In this document: positions 36,817 to 48,000 of the stretch, one piece after another | How positions within the stretch are numbered: the stretch's first letter is position 1 | How the letters are laid out: each line of letters begins with the position of its first letter | Notes under the pieces: model-generated | Seen by the model: the letters and a program-made list of their open reading frames with translations, nothing else | What the model was told of the DNA's origin: nothing | Databases searched by the model: none | Translations under genes and position numbers: made by a program | DNA from: Chloromonas sp. AAM2 | Lineage: Eukaryota; Chlorophyta; Chlorophyceae; Chlamydomonadales; Chlamydomonadaceae | DNA: 64,000 nucleotides | Direction: 5' to 3' | NCBI GenBank assembly: GCA_004335635.1 | Contig: QAXH01006077.1 | Location: 20,869-84,868, forward strand

Positions 36817-37413
36817 CTACGGGCACATAGACTTGGCGAGCACTGGTTTGCGCAGGGCGTTACTAGCCCATGCACTTGCAAACCAGACGAACCAAATGTG
36901 CTCTACTGTGGTAGGCCCGGCAGTGTTAGGAACAAGAAGCAGGCGATCATGCTTGCGTAAGTTGTCTAGCCACTGCTGGCGGGGCACAGGCGCATGTGTG
37001 AAATACGTTGAGGGTAACAATACACATACCACACTGCCTGCATACTGGCAGAACAGGGGCAGCAATACATCAACCAGAAACGGCGGGAACCTAGTGATCA
37101 TGGCCTCCGTAGTAACTTCGTGCAAACCTTGAAGGCGCACAAAGGACTGGGGCTGAGTGTAATCAAAATGGAACGTCGCCTCGGTGGCAGTACTAGGATC
37201 ACTACTAGTGGGATCAAAACCCAATGTCACCAACTCAGGAGTAATAGTGGAAGAGCTGCTCACTGGGTCAATAATACCCGTAACCACAGGCAAGGCAACC
37301 GCGGCCAGTAACTCTGCAACATGTGCTGGCATGGGCTTAGGTAAGGACAGCTGTGCAGGCTGGGCCGCACAAGCTAACCGTTCCACACACTGTGCGATAA
37401 ATTCATGTGTCAA
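36817..37413 (-). CDS. Unrecognised 198-residue open frame, possible mobile-element relic
   Basis: Uninterrupted frame from an ATG at 37411-37413 to a stop at 36817. The composition is protein-like (balanced charged and aromatic residues, no low complexity), unlike neighbouring shadow frames. The C-terminal half contains CVLLPSTYFTHAP, QWLDNLRKHDRLLLVP and HIWFVWFASAW. The alternation of hydrophobic strands with a final Trp-rich strand faintly recalls methyltransferase-like domains sometimes found in mobile elements, but that is only an impression. No partner domain (integrase, reverse transcriptase) is visible beside it. It lies in a gene-poor, repeat-bearing region. Confidence 0.4.
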   Translation of the reverse strand: MTHEFIAQCVERLACAAQPAQLSLPKPMPAHVAELLAAVALPVVTGIIDPVSSSSTITPELVTLGFDPTSSDPSTATEATFHFDYTQPQSFVRLQGLHEVTTEAMITRFPPFLVDVLLPLFCQYAGSVVCVLLPSTYFTHAPVPRQQWLDNLRKHDRLLLVPNTAGPTTVEHIWFVWFASAWASNALRKPVLAKSMCP

Positions 37414-38299
37414 GAGAAATCACTGTCGTTTGGAACAGGCGGTTCCACACGGTGTTCTAGTATCAGACACAAAAGTTGTCCCAGAACTGGCAAACTTTTT
37501 TTTTTGTGACCGTTGTATCAGTATGTATTCTGAGGTGCGTGCACCACGTTGCTAGAACACAGCAGCTAATGCTTAAGGCTGTTGATAGGAGATTAGGGCT
37601 CCCATCTTACATAGTAAATGGAGAGACCCTGTGCTTAAGCAATATTTGCAAAAAGATTATCGCCTGATTTGCCGACACTCTGCTCTTGTTTTTGAGTGCC
37701 GTAGGGGTATGTAGGCGATTATGCCTGTGTTATCATTACGAAGTCTAGACGAGCACTATTAAGTCACGACAACAGAACGTGCATGCAAAGCGGGTTAGGC
37801 CAAGCGCGTCAAGCAAGGTGCCCATTGCACTGTGGATGCTAACATATGCTAACATTGCAGTGGCGGCATGGCAACTTGCATGAGACTTTGGTACACTTAC
37901 AGTGGGAGATGTCAAGTGGCAGTATGGGTTCTGATCTTGCAGTGGGGCATGTAAACTGAGCGCGCACAGGGGCAAAAGAAACTCAACTCCTAAACAAAAC
38001 CACCAAGGCTTCTTGAGCACTAGAGCTTCCCATGGGCCAGTCTGACGAGTATTGTATTGACACGAAAGGCCCATGGGCAGACATTCCTGATTATGGTGAA
38101 GTATCTCCTTCTGGCCGTGTGTTGCTGTAAAGTTGCATGTGGGGGTGTGGGCCTGGCAGTTTATAGATATGATTAGATTGTTGGATGTGACGATGACATA
38201 CGCGATGAACCTACTTGTGGGCGAGAGGGTTGTGTGTGATGTGGAGTGGGTGTGGGTGTGGGTGGAGAACTGTGATGTGGAGCGTGTGCGGTCCAGCTG

Positions 38300-38730
38300 A
38301 CGTATGCAGACGGCCTGTCGCCGGAAGGTCTTGTGGGCGCTGTGGGTGGGCTGGCGCCAGGTGACCAGCGAACTGCCAGTGCCGGGCTTTCCGGAGTACG
38401 CTGCAGCCTTCGCCATCGCCTTGAGCGTGGCACGCGCAACGGTTCGCTGGACCACGTTCGATGTCATCATCCACGCGCTGTTCAACTTGTCCTGTTGGGT
38501 CATGACCATCCCGGCCTGCCCGTCTCGCAGCGGGGGCTGAGGCGAGCTGGCCAGGGTTGTCAGGCGGCTGTCGCTCATGCCGCTGCCTGGGGTGCCTTGC
38601 AAAAGGGCCGCGGCGGCGTTCTGGACAAGGAAAAGGTGCTCATCACATCAGCTGACTTCTGGCAGGTCTGCCTGGAGGTAGGCCTGCAGGAGATGTATGG
38701 TCAGCAGGCCTTACCACAGCAGCAGGCCTA
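38300..38730. other. Coding-like fragment, strand unclear
   Basis: Both strands have long open frames over 38300-38600. The minus frame reads like a real protein (QQDKLNSAWMMTSNVVQRTV), while on plus the stretch 38620-38730 reads DKEKVLITSADFWQVCLEVG and ends in a stop. No start, splice pattern or family could be settled. It is probably part of a decayed element or an unresolved small gene. Confidence 0.3.
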
Positions 38731-38940
38731 AACCTGTCAGAGCACAGCAATATGGCTGTGGCATACACAAGCAGACGTTGCGCACTACTGCGTTGCTTGC
38801 CCAGAATTGCTGAACCGACCAGTGTAGCACTGTCAGCTGCAACTGCTGTCGGTTGCCGTTTGAGTGCACACCATAAAGCACGTCCAACGCAAACATCAAC
38901 TACTTGCGCAAATTACAAAATTTTCTCCTAGTAAAGGGAA

Positions 38941-39060
38941 TCCTGACCGTGTCAGCAAGGGGTGATGAGGCCCTTGTGGCCATCACCCCACAGAACGCCT
39001 TCCGAACCCAGCGTCGTTTGCCAGGCCTCTTCTTTAACTTTAAGGACGCCTGCAACTGGT
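38941..39060 (+). pseudogene. Short protein-like fragment
   Basis: An open stretch reads GDEALVAITPQNAFRTQRRL and then LPGLFFNFKDACNW on the plus strand. Its composition is clearly protein-like, but it is only about 40 codons long and lacks a start codon. It may be an exon of an unresolved gene or a relic of a mobile-element polyprotein. Confidence 0.3.
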
Positions 39061-39550
39061 TATGCATTTGGTTGTATTAAAGGTGCCAGGCATTGTGGAG
39101 ACTGAAGAGGGCTGGGGTTTGCACTGACACTTGTATGATCATGTGTGATGGGTGACTGAGCCGCAGGTGAGCAACCCAACCAATGGTATGCTTGTAGATA
39201 AGCCCTACAGCCACTCATCTGAACCATTCGGGGCATCTGGAGCAAGGTTGGGTCCGTGCTGATACTTAGCGTTAGGTTGTTTGGATTTACTTCAGATGCC
39301 GGACCGACAGTTCATGAAAATGAACTTCAAAAGCTCGCGATGCTCAAGATGCCTCAGATATAAACACACCAAGGAAGCCGGGGAGCATCATCCGAGGGCC
39401 ATCTGAGGGATCTGGAGTACATGTCTGAGCCTGTTTGTAAGCAAAGAATCTTGGCATATCTGTAGTACATCTGAACCACCAGTAACACTTTCTTCAAGGA
39501 GGGACTTTGCAACCAGAACAAATTATCAGTAATGCAATGCAAGCTGGTGG

Positions 39551-39684
39551 CATCATCATCATCATCATCATCATCATTACATGGTTTTTCATGGTTCAAA
39601 CCACAGTACTGCAGCTAGACACAGTATCTCTCCAAGAATTACGCGCCTGACAATCGTGAAGCCAGGAAAGCTCACTGGTAGCAG
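39551..39684 (+). repeat. Repeat family 1, copy 1 (CAT tail)
   Basis: (CAT)n followed by TACATGG, TTTTCATGGTTCAA, CTGCAGCTAGACACA, a TCCAAGAATTACGCGC block and GGAAAGCTCACTGGTAG. This is the longest and clearest copy, together with that at 58835-58999. Confidence 0.88.
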
Positions 39685-40196
39685 AGTGCAAAGTACGAAT
39701 GTCATCACTAGCAACACGGCTCCAAGGTTGAGAGTGGGGCACCCCTGCCTCTCCTTGCTACAGCCTGCTGGCCCTCTGGGGCTGGAACTGTTGCAAAAAG
39801 CAAGCAAAGCACGCTGGAGGTACTGGCATCAGATTGGGACAGAGCAATAACAATTATATCAAACAGAAAGGGATAGTATGGTCAGTTTACGGTTCACACA
39901 ATCACGCATGCCAGACGAGATGCCACTCTGTGTACCTCCTACGTAAAGAGTCTATGCTCGCACAAGATCAAAGTCGAACCTTGTACAGACGTCAGTCTTT
40001 CTGTAGCATTCTATGGGCACGATACACGTGCCTGCTCAAAAGACACTGCCATGCTTCTCCAAGGGCGGGTTGCATACCAGAGGACCTTGCACATCATCAA
40101 ACAGTGCTCCTCAGTCACAGCATTTTCACATCTCCTTGCCTTCAAACGACATGGAGCGTGGAGTAACAGATGAGTGGAGCGCGAATGTCAATTAAC

Positions 40197-40292
40197 ATTA
40201 ACATGTCAAGTTATCAACTGAACTAATGTTATTCAAACATGCTGGTAGATTGGCGTGTTACTAACAGGCACGTGTGTTATCAACATGTTAAT
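40197..40292. repeat. Inverted repeat ATTAACATGT / ACATGTTAAT
   Basis: Perfect 10-bp arms at 40197-40206 and 40283-40292 in an AT-rich stretch about 190-290 bp downstream of the CFAP74 stop codon (minus gene). It could lie in the 3' UTR or in the termination region; no function shown. Confidence 0.6.
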
Positions 40293-40483
40293 CGGCTTTT
40301 TCCATTAACACGTCCAGAAATCGCGTTTTCCAGATGGCGCTGACCCCGAGTTGGTGAATGTTGAGCCGCCGATGCGTCTGAGATGAGTTTCCTGCCATGA
40401 GCATACATAAGTAAGTACATGATGGTCACACACAGCTATTATTCGAGCAAAATTCCAAACGCCAAGCAAGCACTCTTAGCATG

Positions 40484-43400
40484 TCATCTCTTCTTGGTGC
40501 TCTTCTTTTCCATGGCCATCTGCTGCTCCTCTTCCTCGCTCAGTGCGGCCTTGACACCTGAACCAGCAAAGGTTGATGCACGAATCGACCATGCACAGTG
40601 CAAGGTCTCGAGAGCAACCGTTCAGAAGCCGTGGCTGATGACAGGCGGTCGGCTGATTGCAGCCTTTCCAGCCTCGTCTCTTGCATGGGACTTGTCACCT
40701 TGTCACAGTTGGGATGCATAGAGCTGTGAGAACTGTGCATGGCTTGCTGGTCATCTCGGTGCATAATCAGCAAATATACTGAAAAGCTTTACAGGTAAAT
40801 GAACTCACTTGCAGACATTTCCCTTACCAGCGGGCACGAGTTCGTTCATCGGTCTCTGCTTGGGCTGTAACATGACGCGCGCGACTATGGTCAGTTTCCG
40901 CCCCTCAGGAGTGGGTGGCGCGGGGCAGCCGCCCTTGAGCGCCCCTGACAGCACCAGCTCGATGTATTCAGGGTGTCCGAACAGCCCTGCCATGCCCGCA
41001 TGTGGCTCCTTGGGGGCCTTGAACCTGAAAAATGATCAAAATTGGGAGAGGACTTGTATTATATACATATCAATAAAAAATTACAAAAGCCAAAGCAAAC
41101 ACAATACTATCGCAAAAGGCGACATCCCTGTCATTGAGATGCCTAAGCAGGGCAGGGTGGAAGGGGCAGGATTGCCAGCAGACGCGGCTGCAGCTGAAGC
41201 AGGTCCCTTCAACATGCCCTGGGGTGGCAGTGGCTCATCACTGACTACTCGGCCTGAACAGAAGCCAAAGCAATCCAATCAAACTAAGCTTGAAAGCCTA
41301 CTGGTTCCTGACTTGCGTCGTCTTACTCGGCTATGCGAGCTCTGTCCTGTGGGAGGAAGGAGGTAGGCGCTATCCTGCGGGTAGACTCACTCACCCAATG
41401 TTTACGGTCTTCTTCTCCCCTGCAGGCACCGCTACTTTGAGCGTGTCCACACTCCACCCCGCAGCCGATGCCACAGCCGTCAGCCCTTCAAGGGTTAGCT
41501 CGCCAGCTGCAGACCCGCTGACACCGCTCTTCAGGCTGCCGACCTGTACACGGGACAAGTGTGAGAGATTGTGAGGATCTCTGATGTGGGCCCGTCGTGG
41601 CTCAGTTGGCCGCCATAGTGCACAGGATACAAGCTTAAGTGATTCAGGATTGATGAGTGTCATACAACGGTTGTCAGTTGGCCCGAGTTGCAGCGGGCAG
41701 CATTTGCTGCGTGACGCGCATGCAGGTGCAACAGGATCTGGAACCAAACCCCTGCCTGCATGTTAGGCATGTGGGCAGCAGCCACAGACACTGCACGCGG
41801 TAATGGGTTCAGAAGAGCAGTGGAACCATAATGGGTTCAGAAAAGCAGTGGAGCCAGACCGAAAAGCTAGGCTGGGACTAACCAGCTGGGTTTAGTTGGT
41901 TGGCTGTCCGCACCACTGAAAGGTGTAGGAGGAGCGCAGAGCGGAAATGCATTCAGAACCCTGCTGCCAAACGCTCACGCAATCAAGCACATGCGTACCT
42001 CTAGTGTGTATGTGGTGCTCTCCCCTAGGTAGATGGCATGTGGGAAGGTGGCCATCAGCACCCTGTCAGCAGGCGGCCCGGGGGACATGGGAACCACTCC
42101 CAGGGAGGGAATCAGCATGGGCGAGGGCGTGCCGGGCGCACCCACACGCATGGGGGTGGGGTTGGCCAGGCCGGGAGCGGTGGCGGCAGGCCCCGGGCGG
42201 GCCCCGATTCCTGAAGCAAACACAACCACAACCGGCCGAGGTCAAGCAGGGATGGCAGCGGAACAAACACATGCGTCTGGCGTTTTCAGTCCGTGCTTCT
42301 TTTGAGGCATTGCGGTTGGCATTCAATAACCTGCTTAATTGATGCAGTGCGATTGCCAAGCAACAACGGTGCTCATCATGGTGGGTCAGGCAAGGATGGG
42401 TACCCGGGGCCCCGGGTGCATATGCCGCATGAGCTCTCAGACCCCATGTGTTGGTGCAGTGTATCTGAAGACAGCATATGATCGCGAATGCAAGGCCCGT
42501 TCATGGTGCCTGCTGCTGAAGCTGTGCACAGAGCAGCTATGCATTTGTGCATCTGTATCGTCACATGAGGAACAGAGGAACAACCCATATACCACATCAT
42601 CATACGGGCATGAAGTCGCGCCCACCAGATGTTGGTCTCCGGCCATTGTCCGGGGTTGCGGGCGGCGCCTGGGCGGGCACTGGCGGGGCAGCCGCTTGCT
42701 GCGCTGCCAGCGCTATAGTGGCCAAGTCTGCCAGCTGTCGCTCCATGAATGGGTCTTCGTTGGGCGGTGGGTACTCGGGACCTGAGAGGTACATGCCCTC
42801 CTCCCAACCACGGCCCTGGGGGCACATGGGCGTACACATGGAATGCAAATGGACACCGTATCAAGCTGGCGAGCCAGCCAGTATGTCGGGCGTGGCAACC
42901 GACATGCATGCAAGCTTGCTTTTCTAAACGCGTATAATTTCAGTGGGGAGAGGAAGCTGATCTAGCATCGCAAGGTGGATCGCATGACAATGTGCTGACT
43001 TCAAGCGAGCCACCGGGCCTCTGGAGTGCAAATGCACTATCTAATCCATTGTGTCCCAGATGTAAACAACCCAACCAGGCTGCGTGCCTACCCTCATAAT
43101 CGGGTCGTCATTTAAGGGCTGCCATTCACGCGCCATATTAGGCTGCGACTCAGCACGTTGTGCCATTTACACGACAAAACCCAATTATAACAAATTAGTG
43201 TGTTTCACGTCCACCAGCGAGCCAGGCTGCGTGCCGAGACAGTATATGCCATCTAAACGACAAGCCCATCCTAACAAACCACACCATGCCAAAAAATGAC
43301 CACATCTTCTCACCTTGAGCGGTACGTTCAGTTGCTCCTGCTGGTTTGGCACGTAGACCTGTAGGCTGTCCACGTAGTACGGCCGCTGCTGGCTGGGACG

Positions 43401-46400
43401 GAACACCACAACAACCTCACACGATTGACCCTGGAACAAAGGAGCACGCCATAGCCAGTAAACAGCAGCACCAGAAGGTGCTACACTCATGTTTTCTGCA
43501 GCACTGGAAAGTGCTACTCTGGCTAACAGGGAAAGATCTGGCAAATGGGAAGCTTGAGCAAGATCTGATGAAGTCAGAACAAGTAAGGAAACAGCAGGTC
43601 TGCAGATGCTGAGTACAGCATCAGAAGTTGAGGGTTGCAGCCAGGGTGCGCCCAAACTTATGACAGTGGTGCGATAGGGTCAGAGTGGCGTGTCCCTACC
43701 TGTGCCAGCGTGCCCTCCGACGGCCTGCAGAAGAAGGGGGGTCTGTTCTGCGTGTTGGGGTCCCGGATGCCCTTGAAGCATGCGCCCCAGGCGAGCGGGA
43801 ACGGGCACACGTTCGTCACACTGAACCGGGCCTCGCTCATCTCGCCCTGAAGACAGGGATGAAAGCAATCAGGGAACCCTGATATCCACGCGAGTAAGTG
43901 CTAATCAATTCATTTCCTTTCGTTGTGTTCTGGAATAAGTGTCCTAGAAGCAACCATGTATTCATCATCATCATCATCATTACATGGCTTTTCATGGTTC
44001 AACCATGTATTGACAAAGGGAAAGTCAAAACCTCGTGTTGAATAAAGGGAACAAGGGTGAGAGTGGTGTCCATCACTTCAGTTGCGTAAGGATCAGAAAG
44101 GCAGAGTGCAGTTCAGCCAACCGAGTGAAGACTGACGTGCAGGACAGTTCTCTGATGCCCGATCGCCACCAACAAATACAGCACAGTATGCGGATCAAGA
44201 GGAGGCCACAAAGCTGCCTCAGTCGCAGGTTGGGGAATGCAAAAGTGGGCAGCTGAAGTGTGTATAGGCACCAGGGCCATGTGCACCACTGCCCGCCAAA
44301 ACCAACCAACCAACCAACCAACCAACCAACCAACCAAATGGCCAACTGAGCATGTGCATACCTTTGCCACGTCCCCCAGGTCCAGCCCCTGAGTGAGCAC
44401 ACTGGGCGGGTCCAGCTTGAGCTGCGGGGCAATGCCCTGCCCCTTGAGGGCTATGCGCAGCTGCGTGCGGGGCGAACTGCGGGCACGGGTGATGGTTACA
44501 TATGATCATAAACTGAGTGTGTGTATTCAAAGCAGGAAAACTGCAAGCACAGGTGGCATGGGACGATGTGAAGGCACTGCCATGTTTATCCGCTTGTGGG
44601 CGTGTTGCAATTTGCGGGCGTGTTGCAAATGGGTATTAATAAAGGAAGCGGTTTGGGTTGTGCCAATGAGCATGCAAGAACGGCACGCCTCTTAGGACTC
44701 CCCCCTGCAACGACCAACTCCCCACCACCCACATGACGGTTAGCTTCTGCAGGTAGTCTGCTCTCTCCTGCGGCTGGAAAGCGATGAGGCAGCGGCACCT
44801 GGCCCCAGGCGCCAGCATGCGCCAGGCCGCCACCACATTGAACACCTGCCGATGGTCCAGCGGCTCCTGGCTTAGGGGGATGGGCTGCTGGCCCTGAGGA
44901 GAGCAGCAAGACATGATCCGGCAGCTTGAGGCTTGAATGACTCTCCAGCCAGCGTTCATAACAAGTACAAAAGAAGCGTGGGGAAGCACAGATGGAGGGC
45001 TCAGAAGGAGGGCTGGAGCCAGAAAAGTGAAAAGTGACTGGGTCAAACAATTCCCTTTATTGCTGCACGCAGTTGGGAGATGCCCTGCTAATCTGGCAGT
45101 TGGGAAACTATCACTTCAGCTAGAACTTCCCTGATCACACTGTGACAGCCGTACTTGAACCGCTTCCCACACCTGATTGAACAGCTCCACACTGCGTGTC
45201 ACCCGCTGCCCCACACCTGATTGAACAGCTCCACACTGCGTGTCACCCGCTGCCCCACAGGCACAGGCCCAAAGTCCAACTCGTAACAGCGCTTGCCGGC
45301 AATCCAGGGGAGGTCAGTCCTGCGCCCAGAGGGAGGGCGGGATCAGCTTGCAGTGATGCGACGAGCAGAGGAGTGCAGTCAAGCCAGACATTTGCTCCTT
45401 CAGCAGCATGACCACCTGTTTATTTCGTGGCAAGATTGGACAGAGTTTGCCCAAGAGTCCAATTGCGGGATGCATTGTTCGCCTTGGGTTTGTGTGGGGT
45501 GGTGGAGGTGGTGGGGTGGGGGGGCGGGGCACAAAGAGAGCAAACGTTTTCTCGGTTGTGGGAGGACAAGACCTGGGTTCTGTACTGGTGACTACCCTGA
45601 GCATTTACTGTGAAATGAGAATGTTTTTGCCAACCTGGTCGCATTGTTGGGACAGGGACTCAAATATGCCGGTATCATATAGCCTCTTTAGGGTCCCATA
45701 GCTCCATCCTATAACGCGAAAACGCATTCCCTATGTGAAGCGATGCAAACACGCACATACCTTAGTACCAGGTCCGGGTTGATGGCGCATGTGACTATGT
45801 TCAAATGCAGCACCTGCGGCTCGCCCTGCGCACTGCTGTAGCCCAGGCCCAGGCCCGAGCCCGACATGGGGCGCGAGGAGGGGGTGCTCCCACTGAGGGA
45901 CAGGGGCGGGCGGATGAAGCACGGCACGCTGAAATTACGCCACGAATACCTGGAAGACGGCACGCAAGACAAGCATGCATATCAAAGATCCTGCGCTTTA
46001 AGATCGCTTTCATGACGTCTTCAACCACAAGTTTCAATCTATTCTCGAGCAAAACTACCGTGAAATTTTGGCACATAAACTCCCTATGTTCATTGCACAT
46101 AACCCACCACACACATCCAGGCACCAGGCATGTCTACCTGTAACTTGTTCACGATTGCTCAAAACATGCTGCTTGGTGCTGCGGCACATCGATTACCTGA
46201 CCAAACCATCTACTGGTTTCAAGCCGACTGTTGACGTGGACTGAATTCAGAAGGTTCGTCAGTGCATGCTGAACGCCCTTGAAATTGGTGATATGTACTG
46301 GCACTTGTTCGATATGAGCGAGACCTTAGTTCAAACGCCTACATATGGTTAGAACACGTGTACTAGTCATATGAGAAGCCATCGTAACAACCACCTACCA

Positions 46401-47958
46401 TGCGTTGGGGTCGTCAGTGGGCCCGTCCCCGCCCTCATAGCCCATGTCGTACACATCTACCCCGTCCTCTGTGGCTGCCTCGTCACCGACTGCTGCTGCT
46501 GTGTCGGACTGCAAGGACTGCAAGGACCAACGGACCAAAAGAGAGGGCGCAAACCATAATTAAAAGGAGAGGGCAAGGACCAGAATTGATGCCTAGCTTC
46601 AGGGTGGGGGCACGCATAATTCTGCCGACCCTAACTCACTTTTGGTCAGAGGAGGGCGCCAATCTACAGGTCAGCCAATCTACAGGTCCATTACAGACTT
46701 TGAGTATGCCATTGTGCTCACTTTCATGGGAGCTTTCCAATGCACTGTTGAGAACAAAGAACTGTTCAGGTTTGAGACAGTTCCCAGGGTGAGGATCCTG
46801 TGCCGGTCCGGGGCACCCCTGCCGTTTTGGACCCGACCGGTTTGGACCCAGCATGTGTTCCCGGACCATTTGGAGTATGCCTCCCAATGAGCCCATCACA
46901 ACGGCATGTTCAGATCATGATCCTGACTTACGGTTGGCCTGTATATCGTTTTTCTTTTGAGGCCTCACATTCCCTGGTACACCCCTAGACTCCCCCTCTT
47001 CCTGACCAGCTCAGAATGGCCCCAGAATCTGAACGTAAGCTCCTTGGAGAGTGCCTAGACCGTTGCCGTGAAGAAACTGGGCTACTCCCATTAGGAGTCA
47101 AAAGTTGCTGAAGTGCGGGCCTCCTGCCTAGGTTAGAGAAGAAAGTCTGCAAGCTCCTTAACCTAGTTAGTTAGCGAGGAAGACGGTCATGAGCGCCTGG
47201 GCCTGTGGCCCTTGACATGAGTATTGCTGCTACAGCAAATACCCTTGCCTTTGGCTGTGAGCTTCTTCAAGGTCTATCAGAGCCCCACACCTTCATACAA
47301 TCCGCGGACATGTGCAATCTGTTGTCCGGGGCCTTGCAGGCCGTGCCTTTGCTCGAGATGAGCAGGCTGTGCCATGCAGTGTCCCTCACCTTGGATTGTG
47401 CGGCTCTTGCTCTGCCGTGTGCGGGCGGGGGCGGGAGCGCTTGCATGCGGGCGGCCGCTGCCTCCTCCTCCCCGTCCACTGAGGGGCAGGGGCTGGGCTC
47501 GGCCTCGCCAACACCACCACTACCACCACCCTCGGGCTGGAAGTTGATCTGAAAAGAGCAAGACATGATATGGGTGTGTCTACGAGAAGGGCAGGAATGC
47601 CACAAATGCAACGTTGACGCGGAAATATTCATGAGACAGCTGTGATGTAAGGATTACCTTGGCAGCGGGCGACCTGGCCCGGTCACTCAACCTCCACCCG
47701 CCATCCATGCATACAATTGGCATTCGCATGCAGAGACCTGCACCCTCGACCCAGACCACTTCACCGACGCATTGGACCTGCAAACCAGCCTGAGACCCTG
47801 TTCACAGCGCAGCAGCTGCAGACTCATCTAACTCAACCCAACGTATTCAATCGTTGCTGCACCACATCAGGACCAGATGCCACTGGTCATGACGAATCTT
47901 TGATGAAGAGATACTGTGTCTAGCTGCAGTACCGTGAATCAAACCATGACAAGCCATG

Positions 47959-48000
<42 letters not shown>

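Larger units (their letters stand above)
34650..40483. other. Gene-poor, repeat-bearing region between gene C and CFAP74
   Basis: No complete gene supported. It contains one copy each of dispersed repeat families 1 and 2, one 198-codon open frame (36817-37413) and coding-like fragments near 38.3-39.06 kb that resemble decayed mobile-element reading frames. Confidence 0.55.
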
